DNA from: an uncultured Bacteroides sp.
GTDB lineage: Bacteria; Bacteroidota; Bacteroidia; Bacteroidales; Bacteroidaceae
Length of the DNA stretch: 64,000 nucleotides
Direction of reading: 5' to 3'
Assembly: GCA_947646015.1 (NCBI GenBank)
Contig: CANSEY010000006.1
Span: 109,406-173,405 of the forward strand
The notes under the pieces: generated by a model
The model's database searches: none
The model's input: the letters and a program-made list of their open reading frames with translations, nothing else
Told to the model about the DNA's origin: nothing
Program-made: the position numbers and the translations under genes
Shown here: positions 17,738 to 26,718 of the stretch, piece after piece
How the letters are laid out: every line of letters begins with the position of its first letter
Position numbering within the stretch: position 1 is the stretch's first letter

Positions 17738-18970
17738 ATGAAGTATAAATTATTAGTTCTTGATGTAGACGGAACGCTTCTCAATGATGCAAAAGAAATT
17801 AGTAAACGTACATTGGCTGCTTTGCTGAAAGTTCAGCAGATGGGAGTACGTATCGTGTTGGCATCCGGCCGACCGACTTACGGTCTGATGCCTTTAGCCA
17901 AATCCCTAGAACTCGGAAATTATGGAGGTTATATCCTTTCTTATAATGGTTGCCAGATAATTAATGCTCAAAACGGAGAAATACTGTTTGAGCGGAGGAT
18001 TAATCCGGAAATGTTGCCTTATCTGGAAAAGAAGGCAAGAAAAAATAATTTCGCACTGTTCACTTACCATGATGATACGATCATTACTGACACTCCGGAG
18101 AATGAACATATCCAGAATGAAGCTCGCTTGAATAATTTGAAAGTGATCAAGGAAGAGGAATTTTCTGTAGCAATTGACTTTGCTCCGTGTAAGTGTATGC
18201 TTGTCAGCGATGACGAGGAAGCGTTGGTTAGTCTGGAAGGACACTGGAAGAGACGGTTGAACGGAGCTTTGGATGTTTTCCGTTCCGAACCTTATTTTCT
18301 GGAAGTAGTGCCGTGTGCGATTGATAAAGCCAACACATTGGGAGCTTTATTGGAAGAACTGGATGTGAAGCGTGAAGAAGTCATCGCTATAGGAGACGGT
18401 GTGTGCGATGTAACGATGATTCAGCTGGCAGGACTGGGAGTGGCGATGGGGCATTCGCAGGATTCGGTAAAGGTCTGTGCGGATTATGTGACAGCTTCCA
18501 ATGAGGAAGACGGAGTGGCTCTGGCTGTCGAAAAGGCGATAATAGCGGAAGTTCGCGCTGCAGAGATTCCTTTGGACCAGTTGAATGCACAGGCGCGTCA
18601 CGCATTGATGGGTAATCTGGGTATCCAATATACATATGCCGACGAAGACCGTGTAGAGGCGACGATGCCGGTAGATCACCGTACCCGTCAGCCGTTCGGT
18701 ATTTTGCACGGTGGAGCTACGCTTGCATTGGGAGAAACAGTTGCCGGACTCGGCTCGATGATTCTCTGTCAGCCGGATGAAATTGTGGTAGGAATGCAGG
18801 TCAGCGGAAATCATATATCTTCTGCGCACGAAGGTGATACAGTACGTGCAGTAGCGACGATTGTACACAAAGGACGTTCCTCCCATGTATGGAATGTGGA
18901 CGTTTTTACTTCAACCAATAAACTGGTGTCCTCTATACGGGTGGTCAACAGTGTGATGAAAAAAAGATGA
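17738..18970 (+). CDS. Cof-type HAD phosphatase fused to a hotdog thioesterase (DHNA-CoA thioesterase candidate)
   Basis: 410 residues from the ATG at 17738 (an in-frame GTG two codons earlier is possible). Residues 1 to about 270 are a Cof/HAD-IIB phosphatase: LLVLDVDGTLLND with the nucleophile Asp, LASGRPTYG, and GDGVCDVTMIQLAGLGVAMG. Residues about 280-410 are a PaaI/YdiI-type hotdog thioesterase: GNLGIQYTYADEDRVEATMP, PFGILHGGATLALGETVAGL with the catalytic Glu in GET, and HEGDTVRAVATIVHKGRSSH. Heading the men operon, the thioesterase half is a natural candidate for DHNA-CoA hydrolysis (MenI/YdiI role). What the HAD half does here is unknown. Its stop overlaps menF by 4 bp (ATGA). Confidence 0.88.
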   Translation: MKYKLLVLDVDGTLLNDAKEISKRTLAALLKVQQMGVRIVLASGRPTYGLMPLAKSLELGNYGGYILSYNGCQIINAQNGEILFERRINPEMLPYLEKKARKNNFALFTYHDDTIITDTPENEHIQNEARLNNLKVIKEEEFSVAIDFAPCKCMLVSDDEEALVSLEGHWKRRLNGALDVFRSEPYFLEVVPCAIDKANTLGALLEELDVKREEVIAIGDGVCDVTMIQLAGLGVAMGHSQDSVKVCADYVTASNEEDGVALAVEKAIIAEVRAAEIPLDQLNAQARHALMGNLGIQYTYADEDRVEATMPVDHRTRQPFGILHGGATLALGETVAGLGSMILCQPDEIVVGMQVSGNHISSAHEGDTVRAVATIVHKGRSSHVWNVDVFTSTNKLVSSIRVVNSVMKKR

Positions 18971-20079
18971 TTGACGAAAAAAGTAACTTGACAACTATTG
19001 ATGCACTTATTCAGCGGAAACAGCCCTTTGCTGTTTATCGTGTTCCCGGGGAGAAGTATCCTCGTCTGTTGACAGAAGATGTCGGAGCTGTCCGCTTGAT
19101 TTTCGATTTGAAAGAACTGAATGGACAAAGAGGATTTGTGATTGCTCCGTTCCGTATAGATAAGTCATGTCCGATTGTGTTGATACAGTCCGACAGGACT
19201 GGACAACCGTTGCCTATGGAAATCGTGGCAGAGGAAGAGCAGGACTTGCAAAGTTATCCGGAGGAATCTTTTCATACCCTTTGTACTGGGAAGTATGCGA
19301 CCTGTTTTCATACATTTATTGAAGCCTTGCGTGATGCTACCTTTGATAAACTGGTGCTTTCCCGTAGTCTCACTATTGGAAAGAATCCGGAGTTTTCCCC
19401 TTCAGCTGTTTTTCGTGCAGCTTGTCAACGTTATATTCATTCCTATATCTATCTGTGTTATACTCCTCAGACGGGCGTGTGGCTGGGAAGTACCCCCGAA
19501 ATTATATTGTCGGGCGAAAAAAATGAATGGAACACAGTTGCCCTGGCAGGAACTCAACCTTTGCAGAATGGTAAACTTCCGCAAGTATGGGATGACAAAA
19601 ACCGTCAGGAGCAGGATTATGTGGCGTCCTATATCCGTCGGCAGCTTCTTTCGCTGGGCATTCGCTCCACAGAGAGCGGACCTTATCCGGCTTATGCCGG
19701 TGCCTTGTCACATCTGAAAACTGATTTCCATTTCTCTTTGAAAGATAATAAAAATCTGGGAGACCTTCTGAAAGTCCTGCATCCGACTCCTGCCGTGTGC
19801 GGACTGCCTAAAGAAGAAGCCTACCGGTTCATTTTGGAAAATGAAGGGTACGATCGTAAGTATTATTCCGGTTTTATCGGTTGGCTCGATCCGGAGGGAC
19901 GCACAGATTTGTATGTGAATCTGCGTTGCATGCACATTGAAGACGAGCAATTGACACTGTATGCCGGTGGCGGATTGTTAGCCTCTTCAGAGTTGAATGA
20001 TGAATGGCAGGAAACGGAAAAGAAATTGCAGACCATGAGGCGTATTCTTGTGTCTGCTCCAATAATGATGAATCACTAA
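18967..20079 (+). CDS. menF: Isochorismate synthase MenF
   Basis: 370 residues; converts chorismate to isochorismate, the first committed step of menaquinone synthesis. Chorismate-binding enzyme motifs are present: [66 protein letters not shown] and [20 protein letters not shown]. The N-terminal 100 residues are divergent, as usual in this family. It overlaps the preceding fusion gene by 4 bp and is followed 19 bp later by menD. Confidence 0.92.
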   Translation: MIDEKSNLTTIDALIQRKQPFAVYRVPGEKYPRLLTEDVGAVRLIFDLKELNGQRGFVIAPFRIDKSCPIVLIQSDRTGQPLPMEIVAEEEQDLQSYPEESFHTLCTGKYATCFHTFIEALRDATFDKLVLSRSLTIGKNPEFSPSAVFRAACQRYIHSYIYLCYTPQTGVWLGSTPEIILSGEKNEWNTVALAGTQPLQNGKLPQVWDDKNRQEQDYVASYIRRQLLSLGIRSTESGPYPAYAGALSHLKTDFHFSLKDNKNLGDLLKVLHPTPAVCGLPKEEAYRFILENEGYDRKYYSGFIGWLDPEGRTDLYVNLRCMHIEDEQLTLYAGGGLLASSELNDEWQETEKKLQTMRRILVSAPIMMNH

Positions 20080-20098
20080 CAAGCTAATCACTATCAAT

Positions 20099-21766
20099 AT
20101 GTATTCGGACAAGAAAAATATACTCCAGTTGGTCGCGCTGCTTGAGGCGCATGGAATTACGAAAGTAGTGTTATGTCCCGGTAGCCGTAATGCACCTATT
20201 GTGCATACGCTGTCTACTCATCCGGGTTTTACTTGTTATGCTATGACGGATGAACGGAGTGCCGGTTATTTTGCGATTGGTCTTGCGCTGAATGGCGGGC
20301 ATCCTGCTGCCGTTTGCTGTACTTCCGGTACAGCGTTGCTCAATCTTCATCCTGCTGTGGCAGAAGCGTATTATCAGAATATACCTTTAGTTGTTATCTC
20401 TGCCGATCGGCCTGCTGCCTGGATTGGACAGATGGCGGGACAGACATTGCCGCAGCCCGGTGTTTTTCAGACATTGGTGAAGAAGTCGGTAAACCTTCCG
20501 GAGATTCAGACAGAAGAGGATGAATGGTACTGTAACCGCTTGGTGAATGAAGCCTTGCTGGAAACCAACCATCATGGAAAAGGTCCGGTACATATTAATA
20601 TTCCTATATCCGAACCTTTGTTCCAGTTTACGGTGGAGTCGCTTCCCGAAGTACGTGTCATTACGCGCTATCAGGGGCTGAATGTATACGACCGGGATTA
20701 CAATGACCTGATCGAACGCTTGAACAGATATCAGAAGCGGATGATTATTGTCGGACAGATGAACTTGATTTACTTGTTTGAGAAACGGCATACCAAATTG
20801 TTATATAAACATTTCGTGTGGCTGACCGAGCATATCGGTAATCAGACAGTACCCGGTATTCCAGTGAAGAATTTTGATGCGGCGCTTTATGCGATGCCCG
20901 AAGAGAAAACCGGCCAGATGACTCCCGAGTTATTGATTACTTATGGCGGACATGTGGTTTCCAAGCGGTTGAAAAAATATCTTCGGCAGCATCCGCCTAA
21001 AGAACATTGGCATGTGTCTGCTGATGGAGAAGTGGTTGACCTTTACGGTTCTCTGACTACCGTCATCGAAATGGACCCGTTTGAGTTTCTGGAGAAAATA
21101 GCTCCATTGCTGGATAACCGCGTGCCGGAGTATCCCCGTGTATGGGAGAATTATTGCAAGACCATTCCCGAACCGGAGTTCGGATATTCGGAAATGTCGG
21201 CTATCGGTGCTTTGATAAAAGCATTGCCGGAATCATGTGCATTGCATCTGGCAAATAGTTCTGTTATCCGCTATGCTCAGTTATACCAGGTTCCTTCTAC
21301 GATTGAGGTATGCTGTAATCGGGGTACAAGCGGCATCGAAGGCTCGTTGTCCACGGCAGTGGGATATGCCGCCGGTTCGGATAAACTAAATTTTATAGTT
21401 ATAGGTGACCTTAGTTTCTTTTATGATATGAATGCTTTGTGGAACATCAATGTCCGTCCCAATCTACGCATTCTTTTGCTGAATAACGGAGGAGGGGAGA
21501 TTTTCCATACATTACCCGGACTGGATATGTCGGGTACATCGCACAAGTATATTACAGCCGTTCACAAGACATCTGCCAAAGGATGGGCGGAAGAACGCGG
21601 ATTCCTTTATCAACGGGTAGAGAATGAAGAACAGCTTGCCGAAGCGATGAAAACCTTCACACAACCGGAAGCCATGGAACAACCGGTTCTGATGGAAGTA
21701 TTCAGCAATAAAAATAAAGATGCACGTATACTGAAAGATTATTATCATCAACTAAAACAAAAATAG
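20099..21766 (+). CDS. menD: SEPHCHC synthase MenD (thiamine diphosphate enzyme)
   Basis: 555 residues; condenses isochorismate with 2-oxoglutarate, using ThDP. Landmarks: [20 protein letters not shown] near the N-terminus, the activating Glu in [52 protein letters not shown], and the ThDP/Mg motif from [12 protein letters not shown] to the NNGGGEIF block. Third gene of the operon, 3 bp before menB. Confidence 0.95.
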   Translation: MYSDKKNILQLVALLEAHGITKVVLCPGSRNAPIVHTLSTHPGFTCYAMTDERSAGYFAIGLALNGGHPAAVCCTSGTALLNLHPAVAEAYYQNIPLVVISADRPAAWIGQMAGQTLPQPGVFQTLVKKSVNLPEIQTEEDEWYCNRLVNEALLETNHHGKGPVHINIPISEPLFQFTVESLPEVRVITRYQGLNVYDRDYNDLIERLNRYQKRMIIVGQMNLIYLFEKRHTKLLYKHFVWLTEHIGNQTVPGIPVKNFDAALYAMPEEKTGQMTPELLITYGGHVVSKRLKKYLRQHPPKEHWHVSADGEVVDLYGSLTTVIEMDPFEFLEKIAPLLDNRVPEYPRVWENYCKTIPEPEFGYSEMSAIGALIKALPESCALHLANSSVIRYAQLYQVPSTIEVCCNRGTSGIEGSLSTAVGYAAGSDKLNFIVIGDLSFFYDMNALWNINVRPNLRILLLNNGGGEIFHTLPGLDMSGTSHKYITAVHKTSAKGWAEERGFLYQRVENEEQLAEAMKTFTQPEAMEQPVLMEVFSNKNKDARILKDYYHQLKQK

Positions 21767-21769
21767 ATT

Positions 21770-22594
21770 ATGTCAACACAAAGAGAATGGACAACCATCA
21801 GAGAATACGAAGATATCCTCTTTGATTACTATAATGGGATTGCCCGCATCACCATTAACCGTGAACGCTATCGAAATGCATTTACTCCGACTACAACGGC
21901 TGAAATGAGTGACGCATTGCGCATTTGCCGGGAAGAAGCGGATATTGATGTGATCGTGATTACGGGAGCTGGTGACAAGGCTTTCTGTTCGGGCGGTGAC
22001 CAGAATGTGAAAGGGCGTGGCGGCTATATCGGCAAGGACGGTGTTCCCCGTCTGAGTGTTCTGGATGTACAGAAACAAATCCGCAGCATTCCGAAACCGG
22101 TAATTGCTGCCGTAAATGGATTTGCCATTGGTGGCGGACACGTGCTTCATGTAGTTTGCGATTTATCGATTGCTTCGGAGAATGCGATCTTCGGACAGAC
22201 CGGTCCTCGCGTAGGTAGCTTTGATGCAGGTTTCGGAGCCTCTTATCTGGCTCGTGTCGTCGGTCAGAAGAAGGCACGTGAGATATGGTTCCTTTGCCGG
22301 AAATACAATGCGCAGGAAGCGTTGGATATGGGATTGGTGAATAAAGTAGTTCCATTGGAGCAACTGGAGGATGAGTATGTGCAATGGGCGGAAGAAATGA
22401 TGCTGCTCAGTCCGTTGGCCTTGCGGATGATTAAAGCCGGATTGAATGCCGAACTGGACGGCCAGGCAGGTATTCAGGAGCTGGCAGGGGATGCGACCTT
22501 GCTTTACTATCTGACGGATGAGGCTCAGGAAGGAAAGAATGCATTTCTGGAGAAACGTAAACCTAACTTTAAGAAATATCCGAAGTTCCCTTAA
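21770..22594 (+). CDS. menB: 1,4-dihydroxy-2-naphthoyl-CoA synthase MenB
   Basis: 274 residues of the crotonase fold; cyclises o-succinylbenzoyl-CoA to DHNA-CoA. Visible: the oxyanion-hole segments [22 protein letters not shown] and [20 protein letters not shown], then [20 protein letters not shown] and the C-terminal [15 protein letters not shown] typical of MenB. Translation starts 3 bp after menD and stops 3 bp before menC, so these genes are tightly coupled. Confidence 0.96.
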   Translation: MSTQREWTTIREYEDILFDYYNGIARITINRERYRNAFTPTTTAEMSDALRICREEADIDVIVITGAGDKAFCSGGDQNVKGRGGYIGKDGVPRLSVLDVQKQIRSIPKPVIAAVNGFAIGGGHVLHVVCDLSIASENAIFGQTGPRVGSFDAGFGASYLARVVGQKKAREIWFLCRKYNAQEALDMGLVNKVVPLEQLEDEYVQWAEEMMLLSPLALRMIKAGLNAELDGQAGIQELAGDATLLYYLTDEAQEGKNAFLEKRKPNFKKYPKFP

Positions 22595-22597
22595 ACA

Positions 22598-23623
22598 ATG
22601 GATTGCAAAATAGACATTATTCCGCGGGTGCTTCATTTCAAGCAGCCGGCCGGAACTTCACGAGGCACATACACAACGCGAAAAGTCTGGTATCTTCATT
22701 TTACTGCTCCCGAATTTCCCAATTGGGTAGGGATCGGGGAGTGCGCTCCTCTGCCAAATCTTAGCTGTGATGATCTTCCCGATTACGAGGAAGTGCTGGC
22801 TAAAATCTGCCGGCAGGTAGAGAATCAGGGAGGTAAGCTGGACATGGAAGCTCTATGCAAGTACCCTTCCATCCTTTTTGGCTTGGAGACAGCCATTCGT
22901 CACTTTTTTGAAGGAAGCTGGGCTTTGTGGGATACACCCTTCTCACGTGGGGAAGCAGGTATTCCGATAAACGGGCTTATCTGGATGGGTGACTTCAATA
23001 GAATGCTTGCTCAGATAGAGAAGAAGATGGAGGCGGGATTCCGCTGTATAAAGTTGAAGATCGGTGCCATCAACTTTGAAGAAGAACTGGCTTTACTCCA
23101 ACATATCCGCTCTCACTATTCTTTTAAAGAAATAGAATTGCGTGTAGATGCCAACGGAGCATTCTCGCCAACAGATGCGATGGAGAAATTGAAACGCTTG
23201 TCCGAACTGGACTTACATTCGATAGAACAGCCCATTCGTGCCGGACAATGGGAAGAAATGGCACGTCTTACTTCCGAATCTCCTTTGCCGATAGCTTTGG
23301 ATGAGGAACTGATAGGCTATAATACCTGGGAAGAAAAGCAAAGATTACTTTCGGCTATCCGTCCGCAATATATTATTATCAAACCTTCTCTTCATGGCGG
23401 ATTAGCCGGTGGCGAGGAGTGGATTGCAGAAGCGGAGAAACTGAATATCGGTTGGTGGATAACTTCTGCTCTGGAGTCTAATATCGGTCTGAATGCTATC
23501 GCTCAATGGTGTGCTACTTTTCAGAATCCATTGCCGCAAGGGTTAGGCACCGGGTTACTCTTTACAGATAATGTAGAGATGCCTCTTGAAATCAGAAAAG
23601 ATTGTTTGTGGTTTTGTAAATGA
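22598..23623 (+). CDS. menC: o-succinylbenzoate synthase MenC
   Basis: 341 residues of the enolase superfamily; dehydrates SHCHC to o-succinylbenzoate. The MLE-type catalytic set is readable: CIKLKIGAINFEEE with the KxK lysines, ELRVDANGAFSP (metal Asp), SIEQPI (metal Glu), PIALDEEL (metal Asp/Glu) and IIIKPSLHGG with the second catalytic Lys. It overlaps menE by 4 bp (ATGA). There is no menH in the operon, so SHCHC formation may be spontaneous or carried out by an enzyme encoded elsewhere. Confidence 0.93.
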   Translation: MDCKIDIIPRVLHFKQPAGTSRGTYTTRKVWYLHFTAPEFPNWVGIGECAPLPNLSCDDLPDYEEVLAKICRQVENQGGKLDMEALCKYPSILFGLETAIRHFFEGSWALWDTPFSRGEAGIPINGLIWMGDFNRMLAQIEKKMEAGFRCIKLKIGAINFEEELALLQHIRSHYSFKEIELRVDANGAFSPTDAMEKLKRLSELDLHSIEQPIRAGQWEEMARLTSESPLPIALDEELIGYNTWEEKQRLLSAIRPQYIIIKPSLHGGLAGGEEWIAEAEKLNIGWWITSALESNIGLNAIAQWCATFQNPLPQGLGTGLLFTDNVEMPLEIRKDCLWFCK

Positions 23624-24729
23624 TGATATTCGACCGACAAAAACAGCGTTTGTTGCTGGAGGGAAAGGAATATACTCCGGGCGATATACATAGCCTTGTA
23701 GCAGAAGGTGAGGGAAACCACCCTTCTGCTATATGGGACTTGTATCTTTTTCTAAACGAATGGTTTAATGATGATCCTGTGATCACTGTACATACTTCCG
23801 GTTCTACGGGGGCACCTAAAGAATTGCTTGTTCGCAAAGATCAGATGATACAGAGTGCACGCCTGACTTGTGAGTTTCTGGATTTAAAGCAGGGTGAAAC
23901 GGCATTATTGTGTATGAACCTTCGCTATATCGGGGCGATGATGGTAGTCGTCCGTTCTTTGATTGCCGGGTTGAATCTTATAGTACGTCGGGCTTCCGGT
24001 CATCCATTGGCAGATGTGGACACTCCTTTAAGGTTTGCGGCTATGGTGCCTTTGCAGGTGTATAATACATTTCAGATACCCGAAGAGAAAGAGAAATTAA
24101 AGCAAACGGAGATTTTAATTATAGGAGGCGGAGCAGTTGACAAGGCTTTAGAGGAAAAAATCAGAAATCTGTCCAATGCTGTTTATTCAACTTACGGGAT
24201 GACGGAAACCCTTTCTCACATCGCTCTTCGCCGTCTGAATGGCGCAGCAGCATCCGATCGTTATTATCCTTTTTCATCCGTAGAGTTGTTTTTGTCTTCA
24301 GAAAATACTTTGATGATTAATGCTCCGCTTGTCTGCGATGATACTCTGCAGACAAATGATATTGCCCGCATTTATCCGGACGGTAGTTTTACGATTCTGG
24401 GAAGAAAGGATAATGTAATCAATAGCGGAGGAATTAAAGTGCAGGCAGAAGAAATTGAAGCAAAACTTCATTCATTAATTATGGTTCCTTATGTAGTGAC
24501 TTGTATTCCTGATATAAAACTTGGAGAAGCTATTGTTTTATTAATGGAGCAAACGGAGGATTGGGATAAAATAGAAAGAGCTTTACCCGGCATTTTGCCT
24601 TCTTATTGTTGTCCAAAGCAAATTAAAATAGTAGATCGGATACCACAAACGGAAAATGGAAAAGTGAATCGCGCGGCTTGTCGTTCATTGGCTGCAAAAT
24701 TATTGTTGTCCGGAAATAATAAGCAGTAG
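23620..24729 (+). CDS. menE: o-succinylbenzoate-CoA ligase MenE (short form)
   Basis: 369 residues, shorter than the usual 450 or so for MenE, because the N-terminal subdomain is reduced. ANL-superfamily motifs are intact: VHTSGSTGAPKELLVRK (ATP-binding loop), YSTYGMTETLSHIALRR, ARIYPDGSFTILGRKDNVIN, SGGIKVQAEEIEAKL and PQTENGKVNR with the catalytic Lys. It activates OSB with ATP and CoA. It is last in the men operon, and its 3' end overlaps by 30 bp, tail to tail, the ECF sigma gene on the other strand. Confidence 0.92.
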   Translation: MMIFDRQKQRLLLEGKEYTPGDIHSLVAEGEGNHPSAIWDLYLFLNEWFNDDPVITVHTSGSTGAPKELLVRKDQMIQSARLTCEFLDLKQGETALLCMNLRYIGAMMVVVRSLIAGLNLIVRRASGHPLADVDTPLRFAAMVPLQVYNTFQIPEEKEKLKQTEILIIGGGAVDKALEEKIRNLSNAVYSTYGMTETLSHIALRRLNGAAASDRYYPFSSVELFLSSENTLMINAPLVCDDTLQTNDIARIYPDGSFTILGRKDNVINSGGIKVQAEEIEAKLHSLIMVPYVVTCIPDIKLGEAIVLLMEQTEDWDKIERALPGILPSYCCPKQIKIVDRIPQTENGKVNRAACRSLAAKLLLSGNNKQ

Positions 24730-25263
24730 TAAAAGAGGCATATAGTCTTTTAATTCATTACGTAGTAACTCCATTGTTTTTTGCTTATATCGGTTGATGG
24801 ACTTAACGCTGAGATTCATTTCCTCTGCAATTTCCGTATGTGTTTTCCCCTCAAAAAAACTTTTTATAAATACGGTACGGTAGTTTTCGGGAAGTTTATT
24901 TAGTGTATTATATAACATTCGATAGAGTTCGTCCAATGTATATACACTATCCGGTTCAATTTCATAGATGGGAGCCTTTTTTTGAATGACTTCTGCATAA
25001 TTCCATTCACACTCCTGATGTTTCAAGAAATTGAGGCAGTTGTTTTTTACGCACATCTTTATATATCCCAATGCTGTTTCTGATTTTAAGTCGAATGTAT
25101 CAATTTTATCCCAAAGTGATGCGAATACATCTGATACAATATCTTCACGTGTATCCTTATCTTCAATGAATCTTTTTGCGTACAGGCAGAAAGGAGCATA
25201 ATATTCTTCATAAAGCTGCTTGAAAGTTAACTCTTTAGTGTGTCCCGAAAAAGATAAGTTCAT
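24700..25263 (-). CDS. ECF sigma factor of the GH18 utilisation locus
   Basis: 187 residues. Sigma-70 region 2 (KQLYEEYYAPFCLYAKRFIE, EDIVSDVFASLWDK, LGYIKMCVKNNCLNFLK) and region 4 (LPENYRTVFIKSFFEGKTHT, EIAEEMNLSVKSINRYKQK) are clear. It is transcribed away from the FecR gene across a 333-bp gap, with a -7 box (TATATTTG on the minus strand, 25305-25298). By analogy with FecI/FecR, it should direct transcription of the SusC-SusD operon when the TonB-dependent receptor is loaded. The C-terminal tail (PLLLLLIISGQQ) is unusually hydrophobic; it is the part overlapping menE. Confidence 0.9.
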   Translation of the reverse strand: MNLSFSGHTKELTFKQLYEEYYAPFCLYAKRFIEDKDTREDIVSDVFASLWDKIDTFDLKSETALGYIKMCVKNNCLNFLKHQECEWNYAEVIQKKAPIYEIEPDSVYTLDELYRMLYNTLNKLPENYRTVFIKSFFEGKTHTEIAEEMNLSVKSINRYKQKTMELLRNELKDYMPLLLLLIISGQQ

Positions 25264-25596
25264 TATTTTTTAGATTTAATACAGTTGATTAGTGTCGCAA
25301 ATATATAATAAGAAAGTCAGATAAAAACTATTTCCTTACTTTTTTTGTAGCTGATTCATATAAAAGGAGTCTAAAATATTAGTATTGTTATCCTTTAAGA
25401 GGAACGAACTATGCGAAATGAAGATTTTTTTTTGTTCGTTAATAAATGATTGATAATGTGTGGTGTATGCATATGAAAGACTCCTTTTTTTAGTAAAGCT
25501 TACCTCAAATCCAAAAAATAAAATAAAAAAGTTCGGTTTCCCTGTCCTTTTCTAATACACTCGTTTGTATTATAAGTGTAATTGCAATTATAAAAT
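25264..25596. other. 333-bp divergent intergenic region between ECF sigma and FecR
   Basis: Very AT-rich. It contains the sigma -7 box on the minus strand at 25298-25305 and, near the FecR side, an inverted repeat TACACT (25556-25561)/AGTGTA (25575-25580). No ORF of substance, and no clear TAnnTTTG promoter facing FecR. Confidence 0.55.
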
Positions 25597-26538
25597 ATGA
25601 TTTTGAAAGAGAATATGGAAAATATGAATCCTGAGTCATTGCTCCAGAAAGCGCATGCATTGGGAGAGGATATTAAAGAAATGGAGTCCATTGATGTGCT
25701 ACACGCTTATCACCGGACACAGATGAAAATGAAAGCTAATCGGAGGCAACAGGTGTATAGCCTGATAATGCGGTGTGCTGCATTTTTGACTTTGCCATTG
25801 TTGATGACTTCATTAGTTTTAGGATATTTGTATTTTCATGAACCGGAGCTTGATGAAAAATATGCAGAAGTAACAGCAGCTACAGGTTCAGTGATACGTT
25901 ATGAACTTCCGGATCATTCTGTAGTATGGCTGAATGCTGGCAGTACATTACGTTATCCGACTGTTTTTCGTGAGGAAAACCGTAATGTGACTCTGAAAGG
26001 AGAAGCTTATTTCGAGGTGCAGGCAGATCATAAACGTCCTTTTTATGTAAATACTCCCAGCGGACTTAGTGTGTATGTATATGGTACTAAATTTAATGTA
26101 GCTGCTTATGAAGACGACAGTAATATTGAAACAGTACTGGAAAAAGGTAAAGTAAACGTGATAACTCCCGACCGGAGTACTATTGTACAGTTAATACCTG
26201 GAGAGCAGTTGCTTTATGACAAACAGAGTAAGAAGTTGATAAAAAACAAAGTGGATGTCTACGAAAAAATCGCTTGGAAGGAAGGCAAGCTGATATTCCG
26301 CAATGCCTCATTGGATGATATTTTTAAGCGTTTGTCAAGGCATTTCAATGTAGATATTCAGTTTAATAATAAATCAGGTAAGGAATATAAATACCGGGCT
26401 ACATTCCGGAATGAAACATTACCACAAATATTGGATTATCTGGCTAAATCTGCTGCATTGAAGTGGAAAACGGAAGAGGCTGTACAGCAGGCAGATGATA
26501 CATTTACAAAGAAAAAGATAATAGTAGATTTATATTAG
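25597..26538 (+). CDS. FecR-type anti-sigma/sigma-regulator
   Basis: 313 residues. A cytoplasmic N-terminus (about 1-55) is followed by one membrane helix (LIMRCAAFLTLPLLMTSLVL), then the periplasmic FecR domain (ATGSVIRYELPDHSVVWLNA, FREENRNVTLKGEAYFEVQA, VYGTKFNVAAYEDDSNIETV, LEKGKVNV) and a C-terminal STN-like domain (NASLDDIFKRLSRHFNVDIQ). It should hold the cognate sigma inactive until the SusC partner signals through its own N-terminal STN domain. Start codons at 25597 and 25615 are both possible. It lies 180 bp before susC. Confidence 0.9.
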   Translation: MILKENMENMNPESLLQKAHALGEDIKEMESIDVLHAYHRTQMKMKANRRQQVYSLIMRCAAFLTLPLLMTSLVLGYLYFHEPELDEKYAEVTAATGSVIRYELPDHSVVWLNAGSTLRYPTVFREENRNVTLKGEAYFEVQADHKRPFYVNTPSGLSVYVYGTKFNVAAYEDDSNIETVLEKGKVNVITPDRSTIVQLIPGEQLLYDKQSKKLIKNKVDVYEKIAWKEGKLIFRNASLDDIFKRLSRHFNVDIQFNNKSGKEYKYRATFRNETLPQILDYLAKSAALKWKTEEAVQQADDTFTKKKIIVDLY

Positions 26539-26590
26539 TAACCTTTTTAAAAGAGAGTAGCCTATGATATAATACAAAAAATGTAAAAAA

Positions 26591-26621
26591 GGAAGAAAGC
26601 TGCTATCAACAGCTGTCTTCC
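26591..26621 (+). promoter_or_regulatory. Hairpin in the FecR-SusC intergenic leader
   Basis: GGAAGAAAGCTG (26591-26602) pairs with CAGCTGTCTTCC (26610-26621), 12 bp with one mismatch and a 7-nt loop, followed by CCC and a short AT run. Its place 100 bp before the susC ATG suggests either a terminator that insulates fecR or a leader attenuator. Confidence 0.5.
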
Positions 26622-26718
26622 CCCAAATTTTTAGATTCACGGTACAGAGTCTCGCAAACGCTAACCGGAAATCAAACCATAGTTCATTAAGTAATAAACT
26701 TTAGTTAACCGCAAATGT

